A stretch of DNA of 7,286 nucleotides from Chitinophagaceae bacterium (lineage in GTDB: Bacteria > Bacteroidota > Bacteroidia > Chitinophagales > Chitinophagaceae). The position numbers and the translations under genes were made by a program. Of this stretch, positions 5,190-7,286 are shown piece by piece. The DNA lies in NCBI GenBank assembly GCA_003455235.1, contig DMRT01000290.1, forward strand, positions 1 to 7,286, written 5' to 3'. Under the pieces are notes generated by a model. That model was not told where the DNA came from, ran no database searches, and saw nothing but the letters and a program-made list of their open reading frames with translations. Each line of letters opens with the position of its first letter. The stretch's first letter is position 1.

Positions 5190-7286
5190 ATGCAAAAAAT
5201 TGCAAACTTTATGATGAGCAAAAAATTTATTCCGGTACTCCTTGTGCTTACCGCTGCAAGCCTGTTCCTTGCATTTCAAACCCAGGGTAAAGCAGATCAC
5301 GACAACCCCAAATCAAAATATATCCGCATCCTGCGTAACGTGGGACTATTGCTTGAACAGGGGCATTACAGTCCTAAAAAAATCGACGATAATTTTTCCA
5401 AAGAAGTGTTGAAAAAATTCATCAGCGACCTGGATAATGACCGTAATATTTTCCTGCAGGGTGACCTGGATGATTTCAAAAAATACGAAGGCAGGGTGGA
5501 CGACGAGATCCATGGTTCTGAGCTGCTGTCTTTTTATGGCATCAACGAGGTTTACCAGAAGCGTTTGAATGAAACATCAGTATTGTATAAAGACATCCTG
5601 GCCAAACCCTTTGATTTTTCAAAAGATGAAAATGTGCAGCTCGACCGGGAAAAGCTCTCTAATCCCAAAAATGAAGCTGAACGGAAAGAAATTTGGAGAA
5701 AACGCCTGAAATATATGGTTCTTGGCCGTTATGCAGACCTGCAGGAAAGCCGGGAAAAAAACAAAGGCAAAGAAGATTTCAAATACAAGGCAGATTCCAC
5801 GCTGGAAAGAGAAGCTAGGGATGCCGTGAGAAAACAGATTGAACGTTATTTCACCACCAAAAAAACCCGGGAAACCAGTGATGAGAATTTCAGCACGTTC
5901 GTGAATGCCATTACCGGTGTGATGGACCCGCATACCAATTATTTTGCACCCATCGACAAGCGCTCTTTTGATGAAGGAATGAAAGGAAGCTTTTTTGGCA
6001 TTGGCGCTGTACTGAAAGAAGACGATGGAAAGATCAAGATCGGATCACTGATCTCCGGCGGACCTGCCTGGAAAGGTGGCGATCTGAAAGTGGATGACGA
6101 GATTATCAAGATTGCCCAGGGAAATGCAGAACCCGTTGACGTTACCGGGTACGGTGTTACCGATGCTGTGAAACTGATCAGGGGACCCGAAAAAGGATCG
6201 GAAGTGAAACTGACAGTGCGTAAGATGGACGGTTCTGTAAAAGTGATTTCCCTGCTCCGGGATGAAATAAAACTGGATGACACATTTGCCAAGAGTGCCA
6301 TTATCAATGGTGACCATAAAGTAGGGTATATCTACCTGCCTGAGTTTTATATTGACTTTGCCAATCCCAACGGAGCTAAATGTTCAGAAGATGTTGCCAA
6401 AGAGATCAAGAAGCTGAAAGAAGAAAATGTGGAAGGTATTATCATTGACCTGCGGGGAAATGGCGGAGGTTCATTACCCGAAGTGGTAAAAATGGCCGGA
6501 CTCTTCATCGAAGATGGACCCGTTTGCGTGGTGAAGGGCCGGGAAGAAAAACCCTACCAATGGAAAGATAAAGATAAGAGTGTGCTGTATACAGGTCCTT
6601 TGACCGTAATGGTGGACGAATTCAGCGCCAGCGCTTCCGAAATATTTGCAGCGGCTATCCAGGATTATAAACGTGGTATCATTATAGGAAGCAGCTCTAC
6701 ATTTGGAAAAGGAACGGTTCAGCGTACCATTCCGCTGAACCCCGAAAGTGAAAATCCCGCTTTAGCTGACAAGAATGCCGAAGACCTGGGTTCGGTGAAG
6801 CTTACCCTGCAGAAATACTATCGCATCAATGGCGGATCCGTTCAATTGAAAGGGGTTACGCCTGATATCGTCATCCCCAACCGCCTCGAATACCTGAAAT
6901 TCAGGGAAAGAGATGAGTCATATTCACTTCCGTGGGACGAAATCGGCAAGGCAGACTACAAGCCAAGGACCAGTACCATCAGTACCGACGCCGTAGTAAA
7001 ATATGGTTCCGAACTGGTGGTGGAAAATCCCAATTTCAAAAAAATACGGGAAACGGTTGACTGGCTGGACAAATACAACGATAAAGAATATTCCCTGAAT
7101 CTTAATAAATACAAGGAGGAACAGAAAGTACTGAAAGCCAAGGTTGCCGAGCTGGATAAGTTATATAAACTCAATAAAGACCTGAGCGTAAAAAACACGG
7201 AAGCCGACCAGGCCATCCTGAATGAGGCAGAGGACAAATTGGAAAAAAATAATCAATGGCTTAAGCGGGTAAGCGGGGATATTTAT
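5190..7286 (+). CDS. prc: Tail-specific C-terminal processing protease (family S41, Prc-like; partial at right edge)
   Basis: The 699 residues run to the window edge without a stop. A hydrophobic export segment lies at about 12-30 (KKFIPVLLVLTAASLFLAF). The N-terminal domain typical of tail-specific proteases spans about 41-240 (NVGLLLEQGHYSPKKID, LDNDRNIFL). The PDZ domain, which binds substrate C-termini, starts at FFGIGAVL (268) and runs to about 364. The S41 protease domain follows, with DLRGNGGGSL at 420-429, the probable nucleophile Ser481 in FSASASEIFAAA, and the catalytic Lys507 and Gln511 in TFGKGTVQ. The lysine- and glutamate-rich C-terminal part from about 600 matches the DUF3340 region of Prc. 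E. coli Prc has 682 residues, so little should be missing. Prc enzymes act in the periplasm, degrading or trimming proteins by their C-termini. ATGs at 5211 and 5214 are alternative starts that keep the signal peptide; no convincing promoter or Shine-Dalgarno decides between them. Confidence 0.92.
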   Translation, partial: MQKIANFMMSKKFIPVLLVLTAASLFLAFQTQGKADHDNPKSKYIRILRNVGLLLEQGHYSPKKIDDNFSKEVLKKFISDLDNDRNIFLQGDLDDFKKYEGRVDDEIHGSELLSFYGINEVYQKRLNETSVLYKDILAKPFDFSKDENVQLDREKLSNPKNEAERKEIWRKRLKYMVLGRYADLQESREKNKGKEDFKYKADSTLEREARDAVRKQIERYFTTKKTRETSDENFSTFVNAITGVMDPHTNYFAPIDKRSFDEGMKGSFFGIGAVLKEDDGKIKIGSLISGGPAWKGGDLKVDDEIIKIAQGNAEPVDVTGYGVTDAVKLIRGPEKGSEVKLTVRKMDGSVKVISLLRDEIKLDDTFAKSAIINGDHKVGYIYLPEFYIDFANPNGAKCSEDVAKEIKKLKEENVEGIIIDLRGNGGGSLPEVVKMAGLFIEDGPVCVVKGREEKPYQWKDKDKSVLYTGPLTVMVDEFSASASEIFAAAIQDYKRGIIIGSSSTFGKGTVQRTIPLNPESENPALADKNAEDLGSVKLTLQKYYRINGGSVQLKGVTPDIVIPNRLEYLKFRERDESYSLPWDEIGKADYKPRTSTISTDAVVKYGSELVVENPNFKKIRETVDWLDKYNDKEYSLNLNKYKEEQKVLKAKVAELDKLYKLNKDLSVKNTEADQAILNEAEDKLEKNNQWLKRVSGDIY

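Noticed and set aside
5619..6317. Minus-strand frames opposite the protease gene
   Set aside because: The plus strand encodes a protease with intact PDZ and catalytic motifs; the opposite frames have no supporting signal or domain.
1..7286. A defence, mobile or otherwise novel system spanning the window
   Set aside because: All genes fall into known housekeeping or envelope families, and no transposase, integrase, direct-repeat array or attachment site was seen. The tRNA gene has no neighbouring integrase or duplicated 3' end inside the window.

Overview
The window looks like ordinary chromosome from a member of the Bacteroidota, probably Chitinophagaceae-like. Three things point there. Two promoters match the Bacteroidota pattern (TTG, 19 bases, then TAnnTTTG or a near match). 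Ribosome binding sites are mostly A-rich rather than Shine-Dalgarno. The gene content also fits: a carboxypeptidase-regulatory-like domain fused to a plug and outer-membrane barrel, a YfhO-type membrane protein, and a tail-specific protease with a Bacteroidota-like active-site loop. The taxonomic placement is inference; no marker gene in the window fixes it.

Layout, left to right. (1) 1-1326, minus: the N-terminal 442 residues of a large YfhO-family polytopic membrane protein that runs off the left edge. (2) 1403-1430: a rho-independent terminator for the next gene. (3) 1452-4102, minus: an outer-membrane beta-barrel, TonB-receptor-like protein split by a single-base frameshift. The signal peptide and start of the regulatory-like domain lie in one frame (3788-4102); the rest of that domain, the plug and the barrel lie in another (1452-3806). 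(4) 4213-4824, minus: a compact DUF445-family membrane protein. (5) 4843-4911: two back-to-back divergent promoters, one for the DUF445 gene and one for tRNA-His. (6) 4926-5000, plus: tRNA-His(GTG), followed by a strong terminator at 5002-5027. (7) 5190 to the right edge, plus: a nearly complete tail-specific (C-terminal processing) serine protease of family S41.

The genes are mostly single transcription units. Terminators separate the barrel gene from the YfhO gene and the tRNA from the protease gene. Three of the four proteins carry an export signal or membrane segments that suit an envelope role, but nothing in the layout makes them a pathway or a dedicated system. I see no mobile element, CRISPR array, phage gene or defence cassette. 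The most notable points are the frameshift in the barrel gene and the divergent promoter pair, which also settles the start codon of the DUF445 gene.
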